A program made the position numbers and the translations under genes. The notes beneath the pieces were generated by a model. It had not been told where the DNA came from. It did not search any database and saw only the letters and a program-made list of their open reading frames with translations. Of a DNA stretch of 64,000 nt, positions 35,520-44,818 are shown one piece after another. The first letter of the stretch is position 1. Every line of letters starts with the position of its first letter. Source of the DNA: Aliisedimentitalea scapharcae (lineage in GTDB: Bacteria; Pseudomonadota; Alphaproteobacteria; Rhodobacterales; Rhodobacteraceae); assembly GCF_045277565.1 (NCBI RefSeq), contig NZ_CP123587.1:1-64000 (forward strand), in the 5' to 3' direction.

Positions 35520-35644
35520 TGGATTGTCCTTTCGGATGGATGTCAGACCCGCTCGGAGCGCGGCGCATGCGCTCGGCGGCTGGTCTCAAAGTTGATGGGG
35601 CAGGGGAGGGGGCCGGAACGTTTGAGGCTCCGGCCCCAATGGCG
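35520..35644. other. Structured gap upstream of ParB-domain gene
   Basis: It contains a perfect 9-bp hairpin GGGGCCGGA (35609-35617)/TCCGGCCCC (35629-35637) just after the stop of the 35645-36013 gene, and a second imperfect repeat with AGACC/GGTCT ends enclosing GCGC-rich sequence (about 35547-35585). The same CCCCTG-type motif seen in the two structured leaders occurs between them. No gene. Confidence 0.4.
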
Positions 35645-36013
35645 TCACCACCAGCAGGAATAGATCACGGTTGAGCCCTGCGCGATTTCGGCCCGTGCCC
35701 ATGCGCAGAACTCAAGATCGTAGTCGCGGTATTCCGTGGCCTGTTCGTCTTGGAACTGGTGGCCATAGAAGAACCCGCCATCGCAATGGGGCAGGGCGCT
35801 TCCCTTCACCGACTGTTCCAGCGTGTCGATATCGGCGGTTTCCAGTTTCAACTCACCGCAATTCAGATCGGACGCCGAAAGTCCGGTCCGCTCGGTGTAG
35901 AGCCCCTCCATGAAGGTCTGCAGCTTGGAATGCTTGCGCCAGACGAATTTCGGGCTTTCGCCCTCATCACCGCTCTCGGCTGTTTTGACATATGCGTATT
36001 GATCGAGGCCCAT
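35645..36013 (-). CDS. Small hypothetical protein (often mis-annotated 'phosphoglycerate kinase' type)
   Basis: 122 aa beginning MGLDQYAYVK. Conserved-looking segments are FVWRKHSKLQTFMEGLY, LPHCDGGFFYGHQF and DYDLEFCAWARAEIAQG. This family is widespread in phages and plasmids, and some members carry an unsupported phosphoglycerate kinase label; no kinase motif is visible. ATG 36013 has GGAGAC upstream on the - strand; an in-frame start at 36031 is less likely. Confidence 0.65.
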   Translation of the reverse strand: MGLDQYAYVKTAESGDEGESPKFVWRKHSKLQTFMEGLYTERTGLSASDLNCGELKLETADIDTLEQSVKGSALPHCDGGFFYGHQFQDEQATEYRDYDLEFCAWARAEIAQGSTVIYSCWW

Positions 36014-36049
36014 GGCCAGTCTCCTTCTCAAAGTGGGAGCGGCGCGGAA

Positions 36050-36600
36050 TCTTCTTTTAGTGACCTCTCAGCCCTGTCCGCTTCCGCCAGTGGCGGAGGC
36101 CTCGACTGATCTGTCAGTCCGAAAAGCCCCCGTGCTTTTCGGCTGGGCAGAGCAGGTGAGGGCGTGAGCCCACCTGCGGCCGGACTGCGACCCGACACAG
36201 GGGGCCGGAGCCGTGAAATCGGGAGGGACCCGCGCGCCCGCGCGGGAGGAACCGGATTTCTCCGAGGAGGCTGGCGCGGAACGCGACACCAGGGCCCCTG
36301 TTCGAGGCGCCGGCCGGATGGCAGGCGGTACCTGGGATTGGAAACCTGCCAGCCGGGTTAGAGCGAAGCGGAGGCCCGGCTGACCGCTGGTTCAAGCGAT
36401 CGCGGTCTCGCCCGCGATCTCACCTGAAACATGCACGAAGGATCACGACCCACATGGGCGGAGACGCCACCAAGCGGCTCCGGGCGCAGCCAAGAGCCTG
36501 CTCAACGCCAGGGCGTTGGCGTGCCCCGGATCGAAGGACTTCATCCTAACCGATTACCCGATTACTCTTCCTTGTCACCATGCTATAATACCTTGAACTT
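36050..36600. other. GC-rich, hairpin-rich region without supported gene
   Basis: About 550 bp with no convincing gene on either strand. At least three perfect hairpins are present: TGGCAGG 36319-36325 with CCTGCCA 36345-36351; CAGCCGGG 36350-36357 with CCCGGCTG 36375-36382; GATCGCGG 36398-36405 with CCGCGATC 36412-36419. After 36540 the sequence becomes AT-rich (ATGCTATAATACCTTGAAC), with a good -10-like TATAAT at 36581-36586. It marks the junction between plasmid backbone and the following cargo. Confidence 0.5.
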
Positions 36601-36635
36601 ACGTGGCTTTACCAATTTCAAAAGGTGTATTTCCA

Positions 36636-37927
36636 GTGATAACGAACACGAGACTCCAGCTGCCGGTGGGACAAGGTTTTTTCCACGCTGGTTGGGTACA
36701 ACCTTCGGACGCCGGGAAGAGTTTTTCTACGTCTACGACTGCGGCGCGATGAATAAGTACGCAAAGGCTCGTGACCGGGAAATCGAAAAGCTCGTTGCGC
36801 ATGTCGGAAAGCGCACGAGACTTGACCTCCTCGCCATCTCGCACATGCACGCCGACCATGTGAACGGGGTTGAAAAGCTCGTCACCGATGGGGCGTTCCA
36901 AGTTGACACGATCATGATGCCCCTGGTTGGCATGACGGAGCGGCTGCTCGCATTCGCTTCCGTGGCGCGCCATGATCCCCTGTCAGCCCGCTCGCCTTTT
37001 TACAGGGAGCTCGTCGCTGACCCCGTTTCCGCGGTTTCGAGGTTCGACCCAAGAAACATCGTACTTGTTCGACGGGGAGACGGTGGTTCCCCGGGAAGCG
37101 GCACGCGGGACGATGGCCCACTGGACGGGGACCCGGGCCTACTCGGCGAGGGTCGCGGGTTCACCTGGAAACTGGTCGGGCAGGGAACCGCGATCGAGAG
37201 GCCCCAGAAGGCAGGAGTCCCCCGGGTCGTGGAAATCCCCGATAGTTCAGCCGCGAGGGTTTTTGCACCGGGTGCATGGGAAGAGGCTTGGCTCCTGGCA
37301 CCTTACGTGGACCAGGAGATCGTCAAGCAGACCGACCTGTTCTTGGCCACCCTCGCGAATAAGCGATCGATGACGGTCAAGGACCTCGAAACCAGCCTTA
37401 CTGACGCGGGCTTCGTCCTGAATCTTCTGGCCGATCATCCCGGGGACCTGAAGACAGCCTACACGGCTTGCCATGGCAACCTTAACCTGACCTCGCTCTG
37501 CCTTTATTCCGGGCCGGCTGGTGAAGTGGGAGAACCGCACCGCTGCCTGGCGACCCACGGTCCCTGGACCTCCACTTTGCAAAATGGTCGCGTTGCTTGG
37601 CTGGCAACGGGAGATGCCAAGCTCTCAAAGGTCACGAAGTGCGATGCTTTCCTGGAGCATTTCAAGGGTCACTTGGACAAGGTGTCGACCTTCACTTTGC
37701 CTCACCATGGCTCCGCCCATGACTTCAACGAGAAGCTCCTAGCCCGCGTGAAACCTAGTTTCTGCCCGGTCGCGGCGGACGCCGTGAAGAACTGGCAACA
37801 CCCGGCCGCCAGGGTGACGCGCGCGGTCGCCTCCGCCGGGGCCTTGCTTCTCGTGACCAATGCCAACGAGACAACGGGTGTCCGGGAAATAGCCCTGAAC
37901 CATGCACCAAAGGGTGCTGGATCATGA
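36636..37927 (+). CDS. MBL-fold metallohydrolase (ComEC/Rec2-like), apparently frameshifted near its N-terminus
   Basis: The body has the metallo-beta-lactamase motif SHMHADHVNG and a second metal region LPHHGSAHDF, typical of ComEC-like MBL hydrolases acting on nucleotides or nucleic acids. In the main frame the start is unclear, but another frame from GTG 36636 encodes TRLQLPVGQGFFHAGWVQPS, the usual first strand of the fold (PVGQG). A -1 shift at the T5 tract 36722-36726 joins GKSF to FYVYDCGA and would restore the protein. The gene as read is either mutated, affected by a homopolymer sequencing error, or uses a much poorer upstream start (ATG 36431 in the main frame). It precedes the second hipBA. 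Confidence 0.6.
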
Positions 37928-37943
37928 TGAAAATCTTCATAAA

Positions 37944-38058
37944 AGGCTAGATACGGCCTCTTAATACGGAAAACGCCTTTAAAGAGGCCACATATGGCCT
38001 ATTGACAAATCTTGTCTCAAAAGGTCATATACGGCCAATAGTGAGGCTAAAATGGCCA
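37944..38058 (+). promoter_or_regulatory. hipBA-2 promoter with four AGGC-N6-GGCCT-like operators
   Basis: Four related 15-16-bp boxes occur: AGGCTAGATACGGCCT (37944-37959), AGGCCACATATGGCCT (37985-38000, a perfect AGGCC-N6-GGCCT palindrome), AGGTCATATACGGCCA (38022-38037) and AGGCTAAAATGGCCA (38044-38058). A promoter TTGACA (38002-38007)-17 bp-TCATAT (38025-38030) lies between boxes 2 and 3, with the -10 inside box 3. This is the expected arrangement for autorepression by the adjacent HipB-like protein. Confidence 0.6.
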
Positions 38059-38089
38059 CAACCGGCAACTTGTGGCCGATAGGAACGAC

Positions 38090-38428
38090 ATGGTGACCTC
38101 AAGGCAAGTGGAACTGGAAATCGGGCAACGCCTCGCGCGTCTACGGCTCGCCCGAAACGTGACACAGGCCACGCTTGCCGAGAACGCGGGCATCGGCGTG
38201 CGCACCCTGCGTCGCCTCGAGGCCGGGGAACCCTCGACACTGGACACGTTCCTCCGCGTTGCCACGGCCCTTGACCTCGAGGAGGCCATTCTCTCGGCAT
38301 TGCCGGAGGGAGACATCCGACCAATTGAACGCGTTTCACAGAGGGGGAGCGAGCGCAGGAGGGCCAGCCCGGCATCGGAACGCGCCACGAAATCAACATG
38401 GACATGGGGTGACGAGGTAGATGACTGA
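38090..38428 (+). CDS. hipB: HipB-like HTH antitoxin (module 2)
   Basis: 112 aa with an XRE helix-turn-helix: IGQRLARLRLARNVTQATLA and ENAGIGVRTLRRLEAGEPST (about residues 10-50). ATG 38090 has AGGA 5 nt upstream; GTG 38072 would give a longer N-terminus. The gene overlaps hipA-2 by 8 bp. Four operator-like repeats lie upstream. Confidence 0.82.
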   Translation: MVTSRQVELEIGQRLARLRLARNVTQATLAENAGIGVRTLRRLEAGEPSTLDTFLRVATALDLEEAILSALPEGDIRPIERVSQRGSERRRASPASERATKSTWTWGDEVDD

Positions 38429-39725
38429 CGCGAGCGTGATGTTGTGGGGGCGGCGTATCGGCGCCGTGAGCTGGGACGAGGCCCGCGCGCTTGGCGTCTT
38501 TCAATACGATCCGGGGTTCGTGGGCGCAGGTATCGAGGTCGCGCCATTGAAAATGCCAGCCCGTGAAGCGCCCTACGAGTTTCCGGCGCTTCCAAAAGAG
38601 ACCTTCAAGGGGCTGCCGGGCATGCTGGCCGACGCGCTCCCGGACAAGTTCGGCAACCGGTTGATCGATGCTTGGCTTGCCGAAACGGGCAGAAGCGCGG
38701 AGAGGTTCAGCCCCGTCGACCGGCTGTGTTACATCGGCAACCGTGGGATCGGGGCCCTGGAGTTCGGGCCGACGGTTCGCAAGGCAACACGCTCGAAGAG
38801 GCTGGAAGTGGCCCAGTTGGTGGACCTGGCCAACAGGGTACTGGACGAGCGTGAGAACCTTGTCGGCAGGCTTGGTGGTGAAGACGATGCCGGGGCCATG
38901 GAAGACATCCTGAGCGTTGGAACCTCGGCGGGGGGCGCGCGCGCCAAGGCCGTGCTCGCCTGGAACAGGGAAACCGGCGAGTTCAGGTCTGGGCAGGTCA
39001 AGGTTGACGAGGGATACGAACACTGGCTCTTGAAGTTCGACGGGGTGTCCAACAACCGCGACAAGGAACTTGCCGATCCACAAGGGTTCGGAAAGATCGA
39101 GTACGCGTATCACCTAATGGCGAAGGAAGCCGGCATAGACATGTCTGAATGCAGGCTTCACCACGAGGGTGGACGCAGCCATTTCATGACCCGCCGGTTC
39201 GACCGGGACGAACGCGGCCGCAAGGTTCACATGCAATCCCTGGGCGCGATTCAGCACTTCGATTTCAACGACCCGGCCTCCTATTCCTACGAGCAGGCGA
39301 TCTTAACGGTTCGGGACCTAGGACTGGGGATGGACGTGGTTGAGCAGCAATACAAGCGCGCAGTCTTCAATGTCGTCGCCCGCAACCAGGATGACCACGT
39401 CAAGAACATCTCGTTCCTCATGGATCGGTCCGGGTCATGGCGACTGTCACCGGCCTACGACGTGGCTTATTCTTACAATCCTTCCGGTGCATGGACGCGC
39501 GATCACCAAATGAGCTTGGCGGGGAAACGAAACGACTTCGACCACGATGACCTCATGGAATTCGCGTCGAACGCTGGCCTGAAACCCGCCAGGGCGAAAC
39601 AGGTCATCGAGGACGTCGCGACTTCCGTGGCGAGGTGGTCCCGGCACGCGGGGAAAGCCGAAGTTGAGCCGTCGGACATATCCCGTATCGAGAAGACCCT
39701 CCGCTTGGAACTACGCGGCAAGTAG
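38421..39725 (+). CDS. hipA: HipA-family kinase toxin (module 2)
   Basis: 434 aa. The N-terminal domain has VMLWGRRIGAVSWDEARALG; the kinase has the SVGTSAGGARAKAVLAWN loop, substrate Lys region HWLLKFDGVSNNRDKE, catalytic NQDDHVKNISFLMD and metal-binding AYDVAYSYNP. It differs from module 1 in sequence and organisation (+ strand, different operators), so the plasmid carries two unrelated-looking HipBA modules. Expected to arrest growth by phosphorylating a tRNA synthetase or similar target when not bound by HipB. Confidence 0.88.
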   Translation: MTDASVMLWGRRIGAVSWDEARALGVFQYDPGFVGAGIEVAPLKMPAREAPYEFPALPKETFKGLPGMLADALPDKFGNRLIDAWLAETGRSAERFSPVDRLCYIGNRGIGALEFGPTVRKATRSKRLEVAQLVDLANRVLDERENLVGRLGGEDDAGAMEDILSVGTSAGGARAKAVLAWNRETGEFRSGQVKVDEGYEHWLLKFDGVSNNRDKELADPQGFGKIEYAYHLMAKEAGIDMSECRLHHEGGRSHFMTRRFDRDERGRKVHMQSLGAIQHFDFNDPASYSYEQAILTVRDLGLGMDVVEQQYKRAVFNVVARNQDDHVKNISFLMDRSGSWRLSPAYDVAYSYNPSGAWTRDHQMSLAGKRNDFDHDDLMEFASNAGLKPARAKQVIEDVATSVARWSRHAGKAEVEPSDISRIEKTLRLELRGK

Positions 39726-39760
39726 CGCCTCTAACGCCCTTAACCGGGTCGACCCTGGCT

Positions 39761-40306
39761 TCAGAAACTAGACCAGAGTTTCTTGCGCGCGGGATCTGTC
39801 GCGGTCTTGGCGCACACCGCAGCCACCGCCTTTATCTGCCGCATGCTCTCGGAGGTCCAGATGGTGGAGAGGTCCACGGTCATCCCGATCTCGACGATAT
39901 TATCAACCGGCAGGTCCCAAATGGATGCCCCGGGTTGGGTGTAACATTGCACGTGGCTGTCAAAGGCGAACTTGCGCATGGAGCTGCAGTTGCAGCTTGG
40001 GTTGGTAGAGATATCCAGCTTCGGAACGATCGTTTCCTGGAGACAGTTCAGGGTTTTATCGCGCCAGGTTTTCCCGGCATCAGAGAGGCTTGTCTTTGAA
40101 AGGAACCTTTCGCAGTACTTCTTGCCGTAGGTGATGAAATACTCGTCCGCGTCGTTCTTGCAGGGGCAGTACTTTGCGAAACACGCCTCGTAGACACCGC
40201 AACTTGGCGTCGCCGTGTTTACACACTGGGCCAACGCCGGTCGCGAAGCGAGGAACGAAACCAAGGTAACGAAGACCGCGAGGGCCACGAACGGGATCCT
40301 TGTCAT
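39761..40306 (-). CDS. Cys-rich secreted protein of unknown function
   Basis: 181 aa with a clean signal peptide (FVALAVFVTLVSFLASRPAL, cleavage near ALAQ) and about 12 Cys in the mature part, including CGVYEACFAKYCPCKND and NPSCNCSSMRKFAF. The pattern implies several disulfides and a periplasmic or extracellular location. No family was recognised. ATG 40306 follows a GGAGAA site on the - strand. It stands alone between hipA-2 and the GIY-YIG gene. Confidence 0.7.
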   Translation of the reverse strand: MTRIPFVALAVFVTLVSFLASRPALAQCVNTATPSCGVYEACFAKYCPCKNDADEYFITYGKKYCERFLSKTSLSDAGKTWRDKTLNCLQETIVPKLDISTNPSCNCSSMRKFAFDSHVQCYTQPGASIWDLPVDNIVEIGMTVDLSTIWTSESMRQIKAVAAVCAKTATDPARKKLWSSF

Positions 40307-40513
40307 CTAAATTCTCCTTTTCAATGGCGGGTCGGCTCCAATGTGCCAATCCATTCAACAATCCATGTTCTAAATCTCTAAGTACATGAAGCATGGTTGC
40401 ACGAAACGGCTACTTCGCTCAACCAAGGCGGGAGAACGAGACTTCAACTTGGCGCCTGGGAAATGCCTAGGGGGGTTAATCAAACCTTAAGCTCGCTCTG
40501 CGAAGCTGTCTTC

Positions 40514-40723
40514 ATGTTGGCAATACCCATCGAACTATCCCGCGCGCCAAGCGTGGCAAGGCGAAACGGCGAAACACTCTACAAGTGGGGCAACCTCCTT
40601 GCAGTGATCGTGCTAGATTCCGGGGAAGTCGGTCAGTTTTCATCGTCCCTTGCAATGAAACGCACCGATGTTGAAGACCATTTGCGGTCGCACGGCTTCG
40701 CGTACAAGAGCAAGCAAAGCTAG
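40514..40723 (+). CDS. Small hypothetical ORF, 69 aa
   Basis: Not recognised. The frame contains LAIPIELSRAPSVARRNGET and LAMKRTDVEDHLRSHGFAYK, a plausible compact alpha/beta product. The start is uncertain: ATG 40514 is chosen because the frame upstream (from 40397) looks non-coding, but no strong ribosome site was seen. It may be real only if homologues exist. Confidence 0.35.
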   Translation: MLAIPIELSRAPSVARRNGETLYKWGNLLAVIVLDSGEVGQFSSSLAMKRTDVEDHLRSHGFAYKSKQS

Positions 40724-40740
40724 ATCCACGGTGATAGCAC

Positions 40741-41550
40741 CTAGTTCCTGTTGAGGCCGTCTTCACCCCTGGCCAACAGTATCCGCTTCCAATGCGCTTC
40801 TCGAGCTAGGATCACGCCATCAGAAGTTCCCATTCTATGATCTTCTAGCAACGCGAAACGGAAGTTGTCTTGGCAATACTCGAACCCATTTTGGTCCACG
40901 AGATTCCGCAGTTCAACGTTTCCGCCGTGGCCGGTTTCCGCGTAGTTGGACCAACGGGCCCAGATGCCATTCTCACCGTGAGCCGAGCCAACGTAGCGTC
41001 TTGTGGTCCTCGTATCGGTCACCAGGTAAATCCCCTTGGTCGTCTCCAAGGCCCCCCGCCAATCAGGCCGGTCATTCCGGACCAAGGTGGAAAGTTCGTC
41101 GAAAGCTAGGTCAATGTTCCCCATTCCCGGGAAGGGAAGTCCTGCATATGGCTCCCGCGTAATTTCTTTTACGATGAATTGATCGTAGTGGGGCGGCATG
41201 AACGTACGCGTGGTTCTAGAGCGGTAGTCCGACAAAAGCTTCAATCGACCGACAAACCCGGCACCGCGATCGGTTTCTTCCACGACGTATCGATCCGCGT
41301 GCCGTTCAAGCACGCGGAAAACTCCCCCAAACAGCCAAGTACCAGGCTCGTGGTAGAACTGGGCAAGCGAAAAAATGAATTGTCGGTTGAAGTCGTTTCT
41401 TCCCGGGTAATACTCTTGCCAACCACGCCACTCTTCCCGGTCTCGCGCGAGGACTTCTAAGGGTTGGGCATGGTTGTTCCACCGTGCAAAATGAATCTTG
41501 AAATCGTCTTGATCCGCAATTGGCCAAATGTCTGTGAGTAGAATGGGCAA
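40741..41550 (-). CDS. GIY-YIG nuclease domain protein
   Basis: 269 aa. The C-terminal 100 residues hold a GIY-YIG domain: GIY at 173-175 (KGIYLVTDTRTTRR), YVG at 186-188 (RYVGSAHGENGIWARW with Arg199 as the likely catalytic Arg) and a Glu around 252 in LAREAHWKRILL. The N-terminal 165 residues (DREEWRGWQEYYPGRNDFNR, FIFSLAQFYHEPGTWLFGGV) look like the DNA-recognition/unknown domain of this type of single-gene nuclease. It is divergent from the large defence operon starting at 41777, so may be part of the island. Confidence 0.78.
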   Translation of the reverse strand: MPILLTDIWPIADQDDFKIHFARWNNHAQPLEVLARDREEWRGWQEYYPGRNDFNRQFIFSLAQFYHEPGTWLFGGVFRVLERHADRYVVEETDRGAGFVGRLKLLSDYRSRTTRTFMPPHYDQFIVKEITREPYAGLPFPGMGNIDLAFDELSTLVRNDRPDWRGALETTKGIYLVTDTRTTRRYVGSAHGENGIWARWSNYAETGHGGNVELRNLVDQNGFEYCQDNFRFALLEDHRMGTSDGVILAREAHWKRILLARGEDGLNRN

Positions 41551-41776
41551 GAAAACCTGTCTCCCGGGAATGCGCTATTAAGATTAACTGCCTTTGAAGA
41601 TTTGCTTACTGTTGATCGAAATCAAGTCCCCGGGAAAGCCATGACCCTAGGATTACGAGAAGTCCCATGTAAGTGGTTTACAATTCGAACCTCTAAACGC
41701 TAGGGTTGCAAGAAAGAATTTTCAGCTCTCGCGACCCCGGACAAGAAACGAGGCGCGCTTCTCGCAAAGATCACGA

Positions 41777-44700
41777 ATGGAAGACCAAGAATACGATTCC
41801 GTAAATAGTGCTTTGAATGAATATTTTTTCCGAGGGCGTTTCGAAATGCTCCCGGTTTACCTCGATCTCGAGGGCGATGCCGAGGAGCAAGTCGCCGAGG
41901 CACTGGGCGTGGATGCAGACGAGCTTTGCGATTTCATTGGCCTGACCGCCACACGATCCCTGAGGTTTGACAAGAGGGACCCTTACATCGATCAGGCGAA
42001 GTGGCTGTTGGAATGGAGCCTTGAAGGCCGTCGCGATCCACCACCGTTCACGGCACTGCTCTGCGCGCTTTCGATCGCGGCGGAGAGAATGGGAACGGAC
42101 GAGAATTTTTCGCCGAACAACTACTCGGAGCGGTTATTCGAACTTCTCGGGGTCAAGGACGTGACATCGCAGCAGAAACTTCGGCAATACGCCAAGTCCA
42201 CGCGCCAGTTTTGGCGTGCCTTGAACATGTGGCTTGCAGAAAACGACTTCCAGCTTGGCAGACCAACCGCGCGCGCGGTAATCGGTCATTGGAAGTACGC
42301 GAGTTTCGGCCTTTCGCAAGCACTCGTTCGGGACGCGGACAGGAAACGCCTTTCGGGGCTATTCGAGAAGTACGACCTCGTGCCAGGCGAACCGGTGCCC
42401 GAAGCAGAAATGGCGTTACTCGTCCACGACTGGATGTCATCGCACGGGGCCACCGGCCCAACTCCTTGGCTTCGCAAGCTTTGGCAATCCAGCGACCTGA
42501 GACCACGGGTTGTTTCCGCTGCGCTCGATGCCTTCGAGACCTGGGAAAGGACGGCGGGTGTAGCTGGTACCGGTCCCCGCAAGGCCCGCCTGCAGTGGCA
42601 AGTCGGTTTCACCGGGTTTCCAAGGAAACGGGCAAGACTGTCCCTGGCCGCGTTCAGGGGTGGTGAGGCCGAGGCCCTGGAGGAAACCGGCGCTGGCACG
42701 GAGACAGGGGATCAACTCTTCCTCGAGGATGGATTGGAGCAGGGAACACGGTTCCTAGGGCCGGTTGGGTCTATCAACCTCGACATGCTCTTGTTGAAGT
42801 CCCGGTCGTTCACGGGTGTTTCTAGCGGCGTCAACTACGGCTACATCGCCAAGCCCATCGTCACCCTTGCGCGGGCCCCGGATGGCCCCGTGTTCCGGGA
42901 GGTGTCCCGAGTCAGTCTTTTCGAGGAGCACGCGATCCTGTGCCACGAGGCTTGGCTCGACAAGGTCGAAGGACACCTATCCAAGTGCGCGAGACCGGGA
43001 CATTCGGTCCTTAGAACCACTGACATGGCCGGCATTCCGGAGGGTTGGTGCATCCTGCGGGGTGTCGAGGTCGTTCGGGCGGTAGACAATGCCCATGACA
43101 ATTTCCACGCGCTGAGCCCCATTGCAAGTGCCGCGGCACTTGCCTGCGTGGATGGCCTGAAACTCGGGCATGGCACGTGGCACGTTGCCGCCCCACCGCT
43201 CGTGGAGGCCACGTCGGAGAAACCTGGGACAACTATTGAAATCATTCGCGAGCAGTTTGGTAAGAAAGACGAGGTAATCGCGAAGGAAAACGCCGTTGGG
43301 GACTTCATGGAAGCAAGCCTCGACGCATTTTGCGTTGAAGCTGGAACGAACTTGCGGGCAGTCGTTAAGCACAAGTCCACGGAGCTCGCGGAAACGTCCT
43401 TTTCTCTTCGGTCCGCGGATATTCCGCGACCGCTTGGGGCCAAGTCGCTCTCCCACGGCCTTCTCGACACCAGGTTCGCACTCGATCCCTTGACGGCACA
43501 TGACCATGAACCGGCGCGCCTCGAGGGCTGTGTCCCGAACGGCAAGTTGGATGATACTTCGTGCCACGTCGCTCAACGAGAAGGATACACCCCTGGCGAA
43601 GTTCCGGAGGGGACCCTGGAAGAGGCAATCGAGCTGGAATGGTGCAACTCGAGTGATGCGGCCATCGTGGCAAGCGAAAGCTGCGTTATCCGTGGGTATC
43701 ACTACTGGGTCTACGAGGCGTTTGAAAAGGGCGACGACCGCTACGACGCCAAGATGGCAGAGTGCAAGGATTGCAGGGTGAAGGCGCTTTCGCGCACCCG
43801 GGAAGTTGCGAAGGGCAATGCCAAGAAAATGGCACAACACCAGGTTTTCACCCCGGCGCGCCGATCGACCAAACGGGAAGTCGGCACCGGGCAGGTCTCC
43901 GAAACCGATCATGCAGGCGTTCCCGTGGACACGGTACTCGATGGGCTTTGCTACCTGGGTCATGGCTCTTGGCCAGCTTTCCAAAGGCTCGCGACGGCCG
44001 TGTCTCCTGAACCATGGTTTGCCCATTCCCTCGCGAGTGACCTATTTGCCCTTGGGCATATCGAGATGCGAGGGCGCCTACTGGCGAACGGCGGCGATTG
44101 GTCAGTGCCACCGCCCGCCCTTGTCATTGGCATGGATGGACATGGCTACCTTTCGGGATTCCAGTCGGGCAGCCTCGTTGACGCGGTGAATTCTGCCTTG
44201 TCATCCAGGGGGACGGTTCATGCGCCTTGCGAGGTGTCGAATCAGGTGACGGTGCACCGGTGGACGGGCCTTGGGGAGATGGACCTAGAGGCCTTGCTGG
44301 AAACCGTGGAAGACGCCCATGGACGCAAGGTCACGGTAACACGCAACCTTGCGTCATCGATCGCTCCACGACTTCCGTCGTTCGCGGGCGTGTTTGGCCA
44401 GGCTGCACCAATTCACGTTGAGCAAGCCGATGGCCTTGCAATGTATGACACCCGAAAGGCGCGCTGGAGACGGGTTGAGCGAATGGACGGACCGGGGGCC
44501 TACAGGGTCGGCTTGCATGGAACGCGCTACGTATTCCGGGACCGGCATGGAACGACGAGGCAAGTTGGCCACCAGGTAGCCAAGACCTTGGCTGCGCAGG
44601 CCGATGGACACTGGTTGCACGGGTACGACATGTCCACGGGTAGGTTCACGGCGGCCCTCGGGGTTGAACCTCCGTGGCTTTTCGAGCGGGCCCTCGTCGT

Positions 44701-44818
44701 CTCGGGCGGGACCCTCCCGAGGAGGGATGGCGGGCGGGTCATTTACGAGCGCGTGGAGCCACGGGTTGGCGCCACCATTTTGAGCAAGATGTATGGAAAG
44801 GACGAGATCATTGGGTAA
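41777..44818 (+). CDS. 1013-aa defence protein upstream of DUF1998 helicase (DruH-like candidate)
   Basis: No catalytic motif recognised. The N-terminal 250 residues are helical (WLLEWSLEGRRDPPPFTALL, LRQYAKSTRQFWRALNMWLA). Two long mixed regions follow, with a Cys cluster MAECKDCRVK near residue 660 that could bind zinc. The C-terminal 100 residues include GAYRVGLHGTRYVFRDRHGT and PPWLFERALVVSGGTLPRR. The gene overlaps the start of the 1811-aa DUF1998 helicase, and the two-gene order and sizes match Druantia type III (druH-druE) as I recall it; homology to DruH itself cannot be shown here. A 226-bp gap upstream separates it from the divergent GIY-YIG gene. Confidence 0.6.
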   Translation: MEDQEYDSVNSALNEYFFRGRFEMLPVYLDLEGDAEEQVAEALGVDADELCDFIGLTATRSLRFDKRDPYIDQAKWLLEWSLEGRRDPPPFTALLCALSIAAERMGTDENFSPNNYSERLFELLGVKDVTSQQKLRQYAKSTRQFWRALNMWLAENDFQLGRPTARAVIGHWKYASFGLSQALVRDADRKRLSGLFEKYDLVPGEPVPEAEMALLVHDWMSSHGATGPTPWLRKLWQSSDLRPRVVSAALDAFETWERTAGVAGTGPRKARLQWQVGFTGFPRKRARLSLAAFRGGEAEALEETGAGTETGDQLFLEDGLEQGTRFLGPVGSINLDMLLLKSRSFTGVSSGVNYGYIAKPIVTLARAPDGPVFREVSRVSLFEEHAILCHEAWLDKVEGHLSKCARPGHSVLRTTDMAGIPEGWCILRGVEVVRAVDNAHDNFHALSPIASAAALACVDGLKLGHGTWHVAAPPLVEATSEKPGTTIEIIREQFGKKDEVIAKENAVGDFMEASLDAFCVEAGTNLRAVVKHKSTELAETSFSLRSADIPRPLGAKSLSHGLLDTRFALDPLTAHDHEPARLEGCVPNGKLDDTSCHVAQREGYTPGEVPEGTLEEAIELEWCNSSDAAIVASESCVIRGYHYWVYEAFEKGDDRYDAKMAECKDCRVKALSRTREVAKGNAKKMAQHQVFTPARRSTKREVGTGQVSETDHAGVPVDTVLDGLCYLGHGSWPAFQRLATAVSPEPWFAHSLASDLFALGHIEMRGRLLANGGDWSVPPPALVIGMDGHGYLSGFQSGSLVDAVNSALSSRGTVHAPCEVSNQVTVHRWTGLGEMDLEALLETVEDAHGRKVTVTRNLASSIAPRLPSFAGVFGQAAPIHVEQADGLAMYDTRKARWRRVERMDGPGAYRVGLHGTRYVFRDRHGTTRQVGHQVAKTLAAQADGHWLHGYDMSTGRFTAALGVEPPWLFERALVVSGGTLPRRDGGRVIYERVEPRVGATILSKMYGKDEIIG

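Noticed and set aside
36431..36635. ATG 36431 as start of the MBL-fold protein
   Set aside because: The first 68 residues from this start are Pro/Ser/Arg-rich with no fold features, and the family's first strand is found in another frame from 36636.
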